A stretch of 64,000 nucleotides of DNA from Andrena cerasifolii (taxonomy: Eukaryota > Arthropoda > Insecta > Hymenoptera > Andrenidae), in NCBI RefSeq assembly GCF_050908995.1, contig NC_135120.1:8011433-8075432 (forward strand), read 5' to 3'. The translations under genes were made by a program, and so were the position numbers. Below are positions 12,207 through 21,845 of this stretch, one piece after another (within the stretch, counting starts at the first letter, position 1; the number at the start of each line of letters is the position of its first letter). The notes under the pieces are model-generated. The model was not told the origin of the DNA. It ran no database searches and saw only the letters and a list, made by a program, of their open reading frames with translations.

Positions 12207-13232
12207 TTAAGGGGTTACGCCACCCTGAGACGCTGGAAACTAGACGAATTTTTTTGCAGCTACTGTGAGGTTGAAAATTATTTCTTTACTTCTTATGTGT
12301 AGAGCATGTATTAGTGCATATATTGTATAAATACTATACAAAAATATTGAAAAATGGCCGAGTTATTTTTGCTACCCCGTGAAGCTCCTCCGCGTGAGCG
12401 GTGTATCAAATATCTCCAAAACTATTTGTCTGATTGATTTCAAACTTGGTAGGGGAGGCCGGGGCTAAAAGTTCCGATTTCGATAAACCATAAAAAATGA
12501 CTGGAAAATAATCTAGGACTTCACTATGGACTAATTTCTTGTTAAATTTATTATATCTTCTGATTTTAAGCTTGTGTTTAATATATTGTAATAGGTTTCC
12601 CATAGAGAGTAATTTATTTGTGGCTGATCGAAGCGGAACTTCTTACCCCTATATGGGGCAAGTTCTTATCGCATTGGGGTAAGTTGTTACTATGATATAA
12701 GAGTTGCCTTTTAATGAAATATTTCATTTTCTAATGAAATAAAGCAGAATTTTATTAATAATGGTTATTTATGAAGGTTCGGACCAACAAAAATGTATTA
12801 TCTTTAAAAGAAAACCAAAAGCGACAGTTTTTATTTATCTTTACGCATAACTTCGATCGAAGTCGTGTCCCTTTCCGCCTTTCATTCATATGTTCGCATC
12901 TTAAAGCACAGTGGAAACAATTTATACATTTGCGGTAGGTCTGTGACGATAGCACCCCCAAATTCGAATTTTTGGAAAAACTCAACGGCATTCGTTTGTC
13001 CATCGTTTGCCCACGTTTGCCCATAAAAAATTTTTTTTTGCCCACCCTCCAAAAAAAGTTATGAACAAAATAAAAAATTTGTCTTCATCACTCACGATGA
13101 ATTCATTTCAATTTTTTAAAAGAAGGATACGAATATACCCGATCTGGCCACGTTTGCCCACTCTCAGATTTCATTTGCCCACCCTCCAGAATTTAAATAA
13201 AAAATAAAAACCGCGAAAACATGGGTATAGAT

Positions 13233-13580
13233 GAAGCGATCGCGTTAAAGTTCGATTATTCTCGAAAATATTATCAAAATCGTTCTTTCAACAGTGCAAT
13301 TCGTTAGTTTAGATGTAGAAGAGATTTGCCCATGCATTAATTTCGTATGCCCACCCTCCAGAATCGAATTATTAATAAAGATAGCCAAAAAGTGCGGTAC
13401 CCGTTGAAGCGATCGCGTTAAAGTTCGATTTTTCTGGAAAATATTATCAAAATCGTTCTTTCAACGATGCATATCGTTTGTCCAGATGTAGAAGAGATTT
13501 GCCCATCCATTAATTTCGTATGCCCACCCTCCAGAATCGAATTATTAATAAAGATAGCCAAGAAGTGCGGTACCCGTTGA
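13233..13580. repeat. Tandem repeat, left arm of foldback (about 172 bp, 2 copies)
   Basis: GAAGCGATCGCGTTAAAGTT occurs at 13233 and 13405. The intervening sequence repeats with a period of about 172 bp and each unit carries GCCCACCCTCCAGAATCGAA. A third start at about 13578 diverges after a few bases. Confidence 0.8.
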
Positions 13581-13639
13581 ACCGAATACCTTTCCGTTCG
13601 TTTTTTCCCGAATGAATTATCAAAATCAATTGTACTCAC

Positions 13640-13772
13640 CGTAAAGGTTGAAGGTGTTTGGTGACATGTTATCCAAAAAATGTTGCACACACCTCTTTCT
13701 CACTTTATTGGAACGACACTTAAATTTGTATCGCTCATCGAACACTTCACACTTTTCACACATCTGCAGCAT
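13640..13772 (-). CDS. Candidate exon in the core of the foldback element
   Basis: On the minus strand an ATG at 13772 opens 44 codons that include MCEKCEVFDERYKFKCR and then NMSPNTFNLYG, ending at a GTGAGT splice donor (13639-13634). Without splicing the frame meets a stop four codons later. The frame is the only part of the element core that looks protein-like, with a Cys-x2-Cys pair and two further cysteines. I do not recognise the family. It may be a first exon of a lost or reduced transposase, or a chance open frame in an AT-rich sequence. Confidence 0.3.
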
Positions 13773-14099
13773 GTGCAGAATAACACCAGAGTGGTTTTCT
13801 AGTCATTTTTCACTAATTACCGCAATGATATCGCACAACGGAAAATAATATAATCTCACAGTTACTTCACAAACCGTAAATGAATGCACGGTCTCGCAAG
13901 AGTTGCGTCCGAACTCTATAGACCGACTGACTTTCGTGCGTCGTTGGAAGGAATTCGAGGGTATCGCAGACATCTGTTTACGTTTCGGCACGTTCGATGA
14001 CGACACGCAGTGTTGATACCCTAAAGGGTAGCAGCGCCGAGTGCCACTGTCGAAACGTAAACAGATGTCTGCGATAGTCTCGAATTCTTTCCAACGACG

Positions 14100-14620
14100 C
14101 ACTTCTTGGCTATCATTATTAATAATTCGATTCTGGAGGGTGGGCATACAAAATTAATGCATGGGCAAATCTCTTTTACATCTAAACTAATGAACTGCAT
14201 CGTTGAAAGAACGATTTCGATAATATTTTCCAGAAAAATCGAACTTTAACGCGATCGCTTCAACGGGTACCGCACTTCTTGGCTATCTTTATTAATAATT
14301 CGATTCTGGAGGGTGGGCATACGAAATTAATGCATGGGCAAATCTCTTCTACATCTAAACTAACGGACTGCATCGTTGAAAGACCGATTTTGATAATATT
14401 TTCTAGAAAAATCAAACTTTAACGCGATCGCTTCAACGGGTATCGCACTTCTTGGCTATCTTCATTAATAATTCGATTCTGGAGGGTGGGCATACGAAAT
14501 TAATGCATGGGCAAATCTCTTCTACATCTAAACTAACGGACTGCATCGTTGAAAGACCGATTTTGATAATATTTTCTAGAAAAATCGAACTTTAACGCGA
14601 TCGCTTCACCTGTACCCTTC
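14100..14620. repeat. Tandem repeat, right arm of foldback (about 173 bp, 3 copies)
   Basis: The complement of the left-arm unit, with AACGCGATCGCTTCA at about 14248, 14421 and 14594, i.e. a period near 173 bp. The extra copy relative to the left arm shows that the arms have evolved unequally. Confidence 0.8.
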
Positions 14621-15749
14621 TTTTCGAGGTTTTTATTTTTTATTTAAATTCTGGAGGGTGGGCAAATGAAATCTGAGAGTGGGCAAACGTGGCCAGGTCG
14701 GGTACATTCGTATTCTTCTATTAAAAAATTGAAATACATTCATGATGGGTGATGAAGACAAATTTTTTATTTTGTTCATAACTTTTTTTGGAGGGTGGGC
14801 AAGAAAAAAATTTTTTATGGGCAAACGTGGGCAAACGAAGGACAATCATTTCCCACCGACAATTCATTAAAATGTTTTCATGGGGGTGCTGATAAAAATT
14901 TTTTTTTGCCATAATTTTTTTTTGAAGGGTGGGCAAACGAAATTTTTTTATGGGAAAACATGGGCATACGATGAACAAACGAATGCCGTTGAGTTTTTTT
15001 AAAAAATCGAATTTGGGGGTGCTATCTTCACAGACCTATTTGCGGCGGGGCAAGTTCACATGTAGCAATTTCAAAGACTATTCTGCTTATACATGTATTC
15101 AAACGATAAACACTATTACACCATGTTCTTAAATGTCATTTGATCCATAAGAACGATTCAATCTATAATATCGACGTTAAATAATTGAAATAGACCAAAA
15201 AGTAATGATAGAAAAATTTTTACTTATCTGGTACGCGACTAATAGGTCCTTGCTTACAACCACACAATTCGCTGTCGCGGACGCTATTAAAGTGGGCGAC
15301 AGAGTGGCGTGATCAACTCACACGGAAAAAATAATTTAAAGTACAACGCTCTTTTTATTTTGAAGATAGAGCCGTCGGAACAACTTACCCCCGGAACATT
15401 TAGCCCCGGTCTCCCCTACATATGTTCTTAATAGTATTATCTACAATGTAGCATATCATTTTTTTCATGCGATAACCTATTCGTATATAATAAATGTTTT
15501 AAGTTTGTTTTGTCCTGTGAAAAAAGAATAATCTTCTTTACCTTGCTGTAATTTGTGCAATAATTTTTTTTTCTCAGATCCATATGCTATATTGTAGGTA
15601 TTTTATTAAGGACTACTAAATTTTTTTTTTATTTCAGATGAATCTGGGCGTTATCTCAGGACAACAAATATGGCCGTTTAAAATTTTAAAGAGGAAAGTC
15701 AGATCAGCCATTACTCCTTTGTGATGTGAGTCTACTTTGAGCCTATGCA

Positions 15750-16045
15750 TTATTTGACTATAATCGTGATCAGTGATGGACAAAAACATGCATATCGCAG
15801 AAATTTATGTTGTACTTTTTCGAGTCTGTGTTTGGCAAAGTCCGGAGAGCATATAACCGAAGCATATTCAAAAAGCGGAATTACGACAGAGAAATACAGC
15901 GTTCTGAGCGTATAAGGATTGGAAAAATCTGTTGAAAGTCCCTGCAGGAAACCCAAAGTAGCAGAGTGGAAAGAATAATCTACGTGCTGTGAAAAGGTCA
16001 AGCTCGAGTCTATGGTGACTATGAAATTTTTATAATCACCTAATC
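15750..16045 (-). pseudogene. Non-LTR retrotransposon reverse transcriptase fragment
   Basis: The minus-strand frame reads LTFSQHVDYS, then NPYTLRTLYFSVVIPLFEYA and RLEKVQHKFLRYACF. This is the conserved segment just after the catalytic domain of Jockey/CR1-like reverse transcriptases (the usual pattern is ...TLYFSLVRPxLEYASVVWSP...). An in-frame stop lies just upstream (about 16050) and the frame ends at 15750, so no catalytic motif is kept. It directly follows the truncated end of the 12211-15690 nest. It is a dead fragment; the clade is uncertain. Confidence 0.75.
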
Positions 16046-16059
16046 AATTTTCTGAATTT

Positions 16060-18236
16060 GCATTAAAAGTATTTTCATCCCTTCAACCACGCCACTGACG
16101 AGAGCAGACTCATTCGCGAGCCCCCCTTCTTTCGTTACCCCCGAAAATCGCTTACAATACGAAAAACGAGGCCGCACAATCAGTTCCTCCCGAAAGCTAT
16201 CCGAAAAAGGGCATCGATCAGTCTTAACCGCCGCGTATCCGCGATAAATCATTCCGCATGCGGTACACGGTGGCCGGTACGTTATCCGGAGCGAATCTTG
16301 CAGCGTTACGTTTATCGATCGGTCGATCAAACGGCCGGGAGAAAAATGTTTCGCGGCAGACAAATTGTAGCTTCGTAGAAACGGACGAGCGACCACGTAG
16401 GGGCCAGCGAGCCACTTTATAAGAGGTTAGGTAAACGTGCCTCCATTTTCCACGGTTAGGAGTAGGACGCGCGTACGCCGAGGAAATGGAGAAACACGAT
16501 GGAAAGGGCGCTCGCGAGAATGGGGTAGCGAAAGGAGGGAAACGGGGACGCGAAGCGGTCAGGATGGGATGCAAAAGGGTCAGAGGTGCCTCGACTGAAT
16601 TACGCGGCACTTAAAGCCAGCCAGGTACACGAGATCTGCATACCACGGCGACGCCGCGGCGCGACGTACGCCAACTGCGAGCCGGAACCTTGAAGGGGCC
16701 CCCGATAGGTCCTATCAGAAACTTATGCTCCGCGGACACGTGAACAGGAACACGCGCTTTTAGTCATCGCACTTACGTTATCGAACGGACGGTAAGTTTA
16801 TCTTTCGCCAGTCCCTTTGCTGCACACTCGCTTTCGCGCTCTGCTCGAGTGACGAAGCGAAAGGGGCCTACGGTCGTCGTCATTTGTTACCTGCCGCCTT
16901 TTCTGGGTCTACTAACGGAACGTTTCAACTATCCACGATAGACGGTTGTAATCTCGCTGTGAAATTGTTTAATCCATGGAACGAGGATAATTATGCGGGG
17001 GTGAAGCATAGTTGTCTGCTTAAAATGTTCGCCAGAGCAGGCTAAGGCAGTGCCAGAAGTGCGCTGTGCTAATGCAGAGTGGAGCTGTGTAGCGGGGGTG
17101 AAATAAGCTAGCGATAAACACGTTGAACAGAAATTAAAGCACTACTTCGAATGGGATCGGAGTGAGCTGTAAAATGTAAACGGTCGTTGAAAAGTGTGGC
17201 CAGTCCGGTCACGGAAATCGAGATAACCAGGCAACTTCATCGTACATCACGGCGGGCCATTTATCAGCGCGATTTACATAAACTGATGGCGGTTCGCAAC
17301 CGGAGGATTTTAATTAAAACGATGATGCCCTTAATTTTCGCCGGGGCTAAGTGCATATCCCAGCATTGCGCCCGTGCGGTTGCATAACCACGCGCTGTCC
17401 GCGTTATACCTTCGTTAAACATCGGGACGCCAACAACTATCGGCGACCAGGTTGCCGCGAGATCGTCAGAGTTGCCGAGTCCCTTGATGAATGTGAAGCG
17501 GGAACTAGAACGATGCTTTGCCAAGAAAATGGAGAAGAATCGCTTCGCGTTCTACTTCATAAATCTAGCTTTTACCTTCTTCCCTCCAAATCCTGCGGGG
17601 GTACGGAATATATTAACCCTGAACCGTCGGCAATTCACCCGCCTTCCTTTTAACAGCTCGCGCACCCTTTTCGGCACTTTAAGTATCGGAGATCGTCAGT
17701 GAAAACTGAGCTCGACAAAGTCTTATTCGCGCGGATTCAGTGAGAGCTATCGGAACGCGTCTCTAATGAAGTTTCAAGGGTGCCAGAACGGCAGAAATAC
17801 GTTCCAAGGATTCGCCAACGAATCCGACGCAATTAAATAGGCGCTAATTCCTGGAACGACGAGCTTGGAGCTGGCTGCGAAATTTTCTGGCACGTTTCGA
17901 GCATTCAACCGGCTCGGCGGCGAATTAACAGCCAGCCCGAGGACAGGAATGGCGGAAGAGCCGAGCAACGGTTGCGTCGTTGCCTCATCGCAACGACGGA
18001 TGGCTAATCCGAGGCGCTGGCAACTACGTTAATTTAGGGTCATTGACAATCAAGTTGAGTACACTGTTGGTAGCAGGTGAGACTCGAACGAGGCGAATGG
18101 CGCGGGGAAATGCACGCGCCTGGTCTAACGCGGATCGTGACGCGTTAATGTCTCGTTTACTGCTTCCTGGTCACCAAGGAATTCCAATTAAGACGATTCC
18201 AGCGCGGGAAAATGGGGGCCAATAACCAGGACGGCG
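16060..18236. other. CpG-rich non-coding block
   Basis: No recognisable gene. Long open frames at 16224-16610 (minus) and 17351-17653 (plus) show only compositional bias. A multi-stem inverted-repeat cluster lies at 18069-18167 and is listed separately. Confidence 0.4.
18069..18167. other. Nested inverted repeats, possible structured RNA or cruciform
   Basis: GGTAGCAG (18069) can pair with CTGCTTCC (18160), GAGAC (18079) with GTCTC (18150), GGCGCG (18099) with CGCGCC (18115), and TAACGCG (18126) with CGCGTTA (18141). The result is a closed stem enclosing two hairpins. On the minus strand GTTCGAGTC resembles a tRNA B box, but the arms do not form a tRNA cloverleaf. Function unknown. Confidence 0.35.
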
Positions 18237-18517
18237 CACAGTGGTCCGTATTGATGATCCAGAGGGACAAAAGCCCGAAATCATGAGCATCCGAAGTAAA
18301 CGAATCTTGGGCATACCCCAAGTTACTCGTGCATCATTCGTATTAATTATGTTCCACCTTTCTTGTAATTTCAACGTACTAATGTTAACACAGTTACCTC
18401 TGTACCTATATTTACCTGGATTCTTGCTTGTTTCTCGTTAGTATACATCAACGATCTATCAGACAAATGATTCCCTCGGACGATGTTTGAGAATGTATTA
18501 GATTTAGATGAAATAAA

Positions 18518-19195
18518 CTGGCAAGGGAATATCCGGAACCCAGAAATTCAAAAAATTCTGAAACTTTGTGAATATGTAAGGAATTTCCTTCAGATTATAA
18601 CACGATTTTTGTTTGCTGCCCAAATTCACTCTAAGGGGGTGTAATTGACCCCTGGAAATCCGGTTGTTTTCCTATTTTGTGTTATAATTCGTGAACTGTA
18701 AAATATTTTTTTTACCAAATTATTATTATTATTATTATTATTCGTCTTTATTACTTGACACATCCAGAGAAGAAAATAATACATAAAGACAAGCGAAGTA
18801 AATGGCGAGGCTGCGGTACAATACTGTTAGAAGCCTAACCATAACTAAATAACTAACCAAATAACTAAAAAAAAAAAGAAAAAAAACTAACTAACATTAA
18901 GAAACTAGAAAGTTATTGTGACGCATAATGTAACCTTATATATCGCCGAGCTTTACATGATAGATCAAATTAAAAGAAGTAACTTTTGTCTTGAAACTTT
19001 TTTTCTATCTCTTACAGTTTGGGAGTTATAACCCAAAATCGGAAAATAGCCGAATTTTCAGGGGTTAATTGCACCCCCTGCGAGTGAATTTGGGCAGCAA
19101 TCAAAAATTGTGTTGTAATCAGGAGGAAATCCCCTACATATCCACAAAGTTTCAGAATTTTTAGAATTTTCAGGTTCGGGATCTTCCTTTGTGAG
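18518..19195. mobile_element. Palindromic MITE, CTSACAAGGGAA family, copy 1
   Basis: Both ends carry CTGGCAAGGGAATATCCGGA-like sequence in inverted orientation, with GTGAATATGTAAGGAATTTC and its complement inside. A near-identical copy lies at 42519-42959. This copy is longer because of an insertion at about 18720-18957 that is absent from the other. Confidence 0.75.
18720..18957 (-). mobile_element. Retroposon 3' end with (AAT)n tail inside the MITE
   Basis: Relative to the copy at 42519-42959, about 240 bp are inserted between ACCAAAT and GATAGATC. On the minus strand the insert ends in AATAAAGACGAATAATAATA, i.e. a polyadenylation-like signal followed by an AAT tail, typical of some non-LTR retrotransposon or SINE 3' ends. 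No coding region remains. Confidence 0.55.
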
Positions 19196-19373
19196 TCAGA
19201 GATGTCGGAATGACATGGTATGCAACTTATTTCATAAAAGTAACGATCGGCGAAACGTACGTATCAGCTATATGAAAAAGCTATATGAGAAATAAGAAAT
19301 AAGCAATTATAAAATTTCTCGAGAAGGAACACTAGTCCCGCTAGATTGTTATTGGACAAACCACTGTGCGACT

Positions 19374-20798
19374 ATGGTGAACAGCAGCGGTCAATTCGAT
19401 TGGAGCAGGACTTCTTTGCCGGGCGTTCAATAAACAGATCCTTTACTAAACCTGCTCGGCCGCCTTACATTCCTACAATATCTACGACCCCTGAATGGGC
19501 TTCGCGATAGAATATCTGGATTCCGTTCGCCGTCAGAGGATAGTCGAACAGCGTCGAGTCGAAAAGCTCGCGCGACACGTGACAGCTCGAGCCGCGCGTC
19601 GATACAGCAGCATCCGTAAGAGGTTACACGCGTTAAACGTCCGGTCGAATGAAGTGGCAACACAGAAGCGGTAGGCGGTAAGCGGGTTAGTGTCAAAACG
19701 TCTCTCACGATCGTAAAGATGGAAGACGAGCGACGGATAATTTGCGAGCAATCGCTTTTCTTAAGCGAACGGATCCCCGCCGTGGTCGCTGCTTGGCAGC
19801 TATAGCGTGAAATTAAAGGATGAGACGAGATTAAGCTGGATAATTAGAAGCGACGCGTGAGTCGCGGATAAACAAGTCCTGCGACGCTCTCTGCTTTTAT
19901 ATTACTCTGACTACTTAGGGGCGCACGATTGAATAAATGAAATGTCTCGTTAAAACCACCGTCGTTGAACTTCCCCCCGAAATGCCACGAACAGAGCAGC
20001 CAACAGTGGGGACAATTTTTTTTTTAACACGCGATTCAACGAGTGATATCAAATAGGGGAGAGGAGGGTTTTAAAAGACAATCGACTGTCCCAATCACGT
20101 GGAATTGAAATTAATTCAATGCAGAATGGAAGCCCTAACATTTTAACGTGGAAAAGGGGAGTGTCAAAGGAGAACGCGGAGGAAATATTATTTTTCGTAA
20201 ATCTGGCGGGGAAAGAGACCCAGTGGAGGTCCCTCGGTGGAGGAACGCGAGTGCTCGTCTGTAAAATAAAGAATTTCCGCGCGTTGGCAGCGCTCTCTCG
20301 CCGGGATCGTGTATTCCACGGTGGATAGAATCTCGCCGCGAGGCTGTCGTCGGCGGGCGTAAAAAAGGAGGAGGAAAAACATGAGAAACGAGTGGAGCAA
20401 CCGTGGTAAACAGTCGGCAAAATAGTTGCTCGCCACTCGGTTGACCGCAGAGAGTGCACGGGGGGAACGTTATTTTCCCTGGCTGCGTTTCTCGCTTCGA
20501 TAAGAACGGCGACCTCTCGCTGGGATACGCATCTAAGCAGCCGTGAGTTTTTTTTTTTTTCTCGCGAGGATGAATAAGGGATAGCGCGAGGACGTCGCTG
20601 ATGCTCGTTGGAAACAAGGCTCTTAGGTTGGAGATTATGAGAACCGCGTGTTACGCGATGCTTGTGGCGAACCGTTGCCATCTTCGTACGATTTGCACAC
20701 TGCAGATTTCATCCGCGACGGAATCGCAACAACAGCTCTCTCTCCAGGGAAAAGAGAACCGAATGCGCAGCCGGTGTTTTTGCTATTCCCTCTCGGCG
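19374..20798. other. CpG-rich non-coding block
   Basis: The 210-codon minus-strand frame at 20049-20681 overlaps other long frames and has no domain signature. I see no gene. Confidence 0.4.
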
Positions 20799-20803
20799 CG
20801 CCG

Positions 20804-21840
20804 CACAGTGGTACATAATGACATTTTTTGTTCAAATCACCCTACAGGTCGTAATTTTTCAGAAAACGTGACGATTTTTTTTTCAATTCTTCGTAATTAG
20901 ATTCTCTATCGATCTGTCCGGCCGAAATTTTGAATTTCTTTGCTGATTTTTTTATATTTAGCGAATTATACAGCACTTTTCGGAGATCAGTATCTGTGGG
21001 CTTTTTTGGCTGCCTATTCTGAATTTAAAGTCAGATTTTCGAAATTGAAGCTGGTGAATCCGATATGCCGAATATAGTTGACTTTTCTGACTCAGTATTG
21101 GTGAGCAGGATTTTTAAGGTTTGATATTTTTAAACTTCCTTGTGTGATTTGCTTCCAGAAACACAAATCCTGCTCCTCAATCAAGATTGCAAATAATCAA
21201 ATCAGATTTCTACAGGCAAGTGGGATAAAACGTTAAGTGAATCAGGCCTTCTAAAAATATCAAACATTAAAAATCTTGCTCGTCAATATTGAATCCGAAA
21301 AGTCAACTATAAGAACGCGTATGAACAGAAACGAATAGGCTTAAATATGCAAAATCACGTGCATATTTATGAGATGCGTACAAATTTGTCAAAATACGAA
21401 TATCCATCCGCCATTTTAAATTTTACAATTTGATCCACAGTATTAGATTTGTGGTACAAATAAAAAATTTGATCTTTATAGTAATTACCTCATATTCGTA
21501 ATCAACGTCCCCATAAAAAATCTAGACGCACTATGTTTCTTCCGAATAAGCCCATTTTCCGAAATTTTCCTTCAACATATTGTATTCACCACCTTCAATT
21601 TCGAAAATCTGACTTTAAATTCGGAACAGGCTCCCAAAAAAGCCCACTGATACTGATCTTCTAAAAGTGCTGTATAATTCGCTAAATATAAAAAAATCAG
21701 CAACGAAATTCAAAATTTCGGCCGGACAGATCGACAGAGAATTTAATCGCGAAGAATTTAAAAAAAGAATCGTCAAGTTTTCTGAAAAATTACGACCTGC
21801 AGGGTGATTTGAACAAAAAACGCCATTATGTACCACTGTG
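20804..21840. mobile_element. Transib-type palindromic element (1,037 bp)
   Basis: The ends CACAGTGGTACATAATGACA and its inverted copy (CATTATGTACCACTGTG) extend into arms of roughly 240 bp, including CCGGCCGAAATTTTGAATTT and its complement. The flanks are CGCCG (20799-20803) and CGCGG (21841-21845), a 5-bp GC-rich duplication with one mismatch. Transib elements have CACWRTG-type ends and 5-bp GC-rich target duplications. There is no transposase, so it is non-autonomous. The inner half is itself inverted. Confidence 0.75.
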
Positions 21841-21845
21841 CGCGG

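Larger units (their letters stand above)
12936..15038. mobile_element. 2.1-kb foldback transposon with 7-8 bp target duplication
   Basis: The left end TAGGTCTGTGACGATAGCAC and right end GTGCTATCTTCACAGACCTA are inverted copies. TTTGCGG lies immediately outside on both sides (12929-12935 and 15039-15045); ATTTGCGG (8 bp) is an alternative reading if the last A is shared. Each arm contains GGGTGGGCA/TGCCCACCC motifs and tandem copies of a roughly 173-bp repeat containing AACGCGATCGCTTCA (two in the left arm, three in the right). The centre (13940-14105) is a further inverted repeat around ACAGATGTCTGCGATA. The superfamily is unclear; hAT, P, MULE-foldback or something else remain possible. Confidence 0.8.
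12452..15416. mobile_element. TA-flanked pogo-type element (outer part of nest)
   Basis: The ends are GGGGAGGCCGGGGCTAAAAG at 12452 and TTTAGCCCCGGTCTCCCC at 15416, in inverted orientation, with TA at 12450-12451 and 15417-15418. The uninterrupted sister sequence at 47690-47705 has a single TA at this point (ACTTGGTACGCATATTC), which directly supports a TA target duplication. Its own sequence is 12452-12935 and about 15046-15416. A Cys-rich minus-strand stretch near 12840-12930 (KCINCFHCALRC) may be a transposase relic. Confidence 0.85.
12211..15690. mobile_element. TTAA-type palindromic element interrupted by nested insertions
   Basis: The left end GGGGTTACGCCACCCTGAGA at 12211 is preceded by TTAA (12207-12210). 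It equals the inverted right end of the complete copy at 47419-48159. After the nested insertion (12452-15416) the body resumes at 15417 and follows the other copy (GTAGCATATCATT, TTTAAGTTTGTTTTGTCCTG) until about 15690, where it is truncated. Before interruption the element was under 0.75 kb and non-coding. Confidence 0.8.
18237..19368. mobile_element. Probable Transib-type element (diverged), carrying nested insertions
   Basis: The left end CACAGTGGTCCGTATTGATG and the inverted right end CACAGTGGTTTGTCCAATAA share the heptamer CACAGTG and, further in, ATCCAGAGGGAC against ATCTAGCGGGAC. The flanking five bases are CGGCG and CGACT, so the 5-bp duplication is imperfect. It contains the 18518-19195 palindrome. 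No transposase is seen. Confidence rests on the shared ends and on the similar elements at 20804 and 55272. Confidence 0.5.

Noticed and set aside
12755..13045. 96-codon frame, minus strand
   Set aside because: It crosses the junction between two nested transposons; only the Cys-rich part may derive from the outer element.
13233..14620. CRISPR-like array
   Set aside because: Repeat units are about 173 bp with no short spacer pattern, lie in inverted arms of a foldback transposon, and the genome is eukaryotic.
18067..18140. tRNA on minus strand (GTTCGAGTC near CTGCTACC)
   Set aside because: The acceptor-like stem is extended by GAGAC/GTCTC and no proper D, anticodon and T arms form; kept only as a structured repeat.
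20049..20681. 210-codon open frame, minus strand
   Set aside because: Overlapping frames at 20135-20617 and elsewhere are equally long; no motif.
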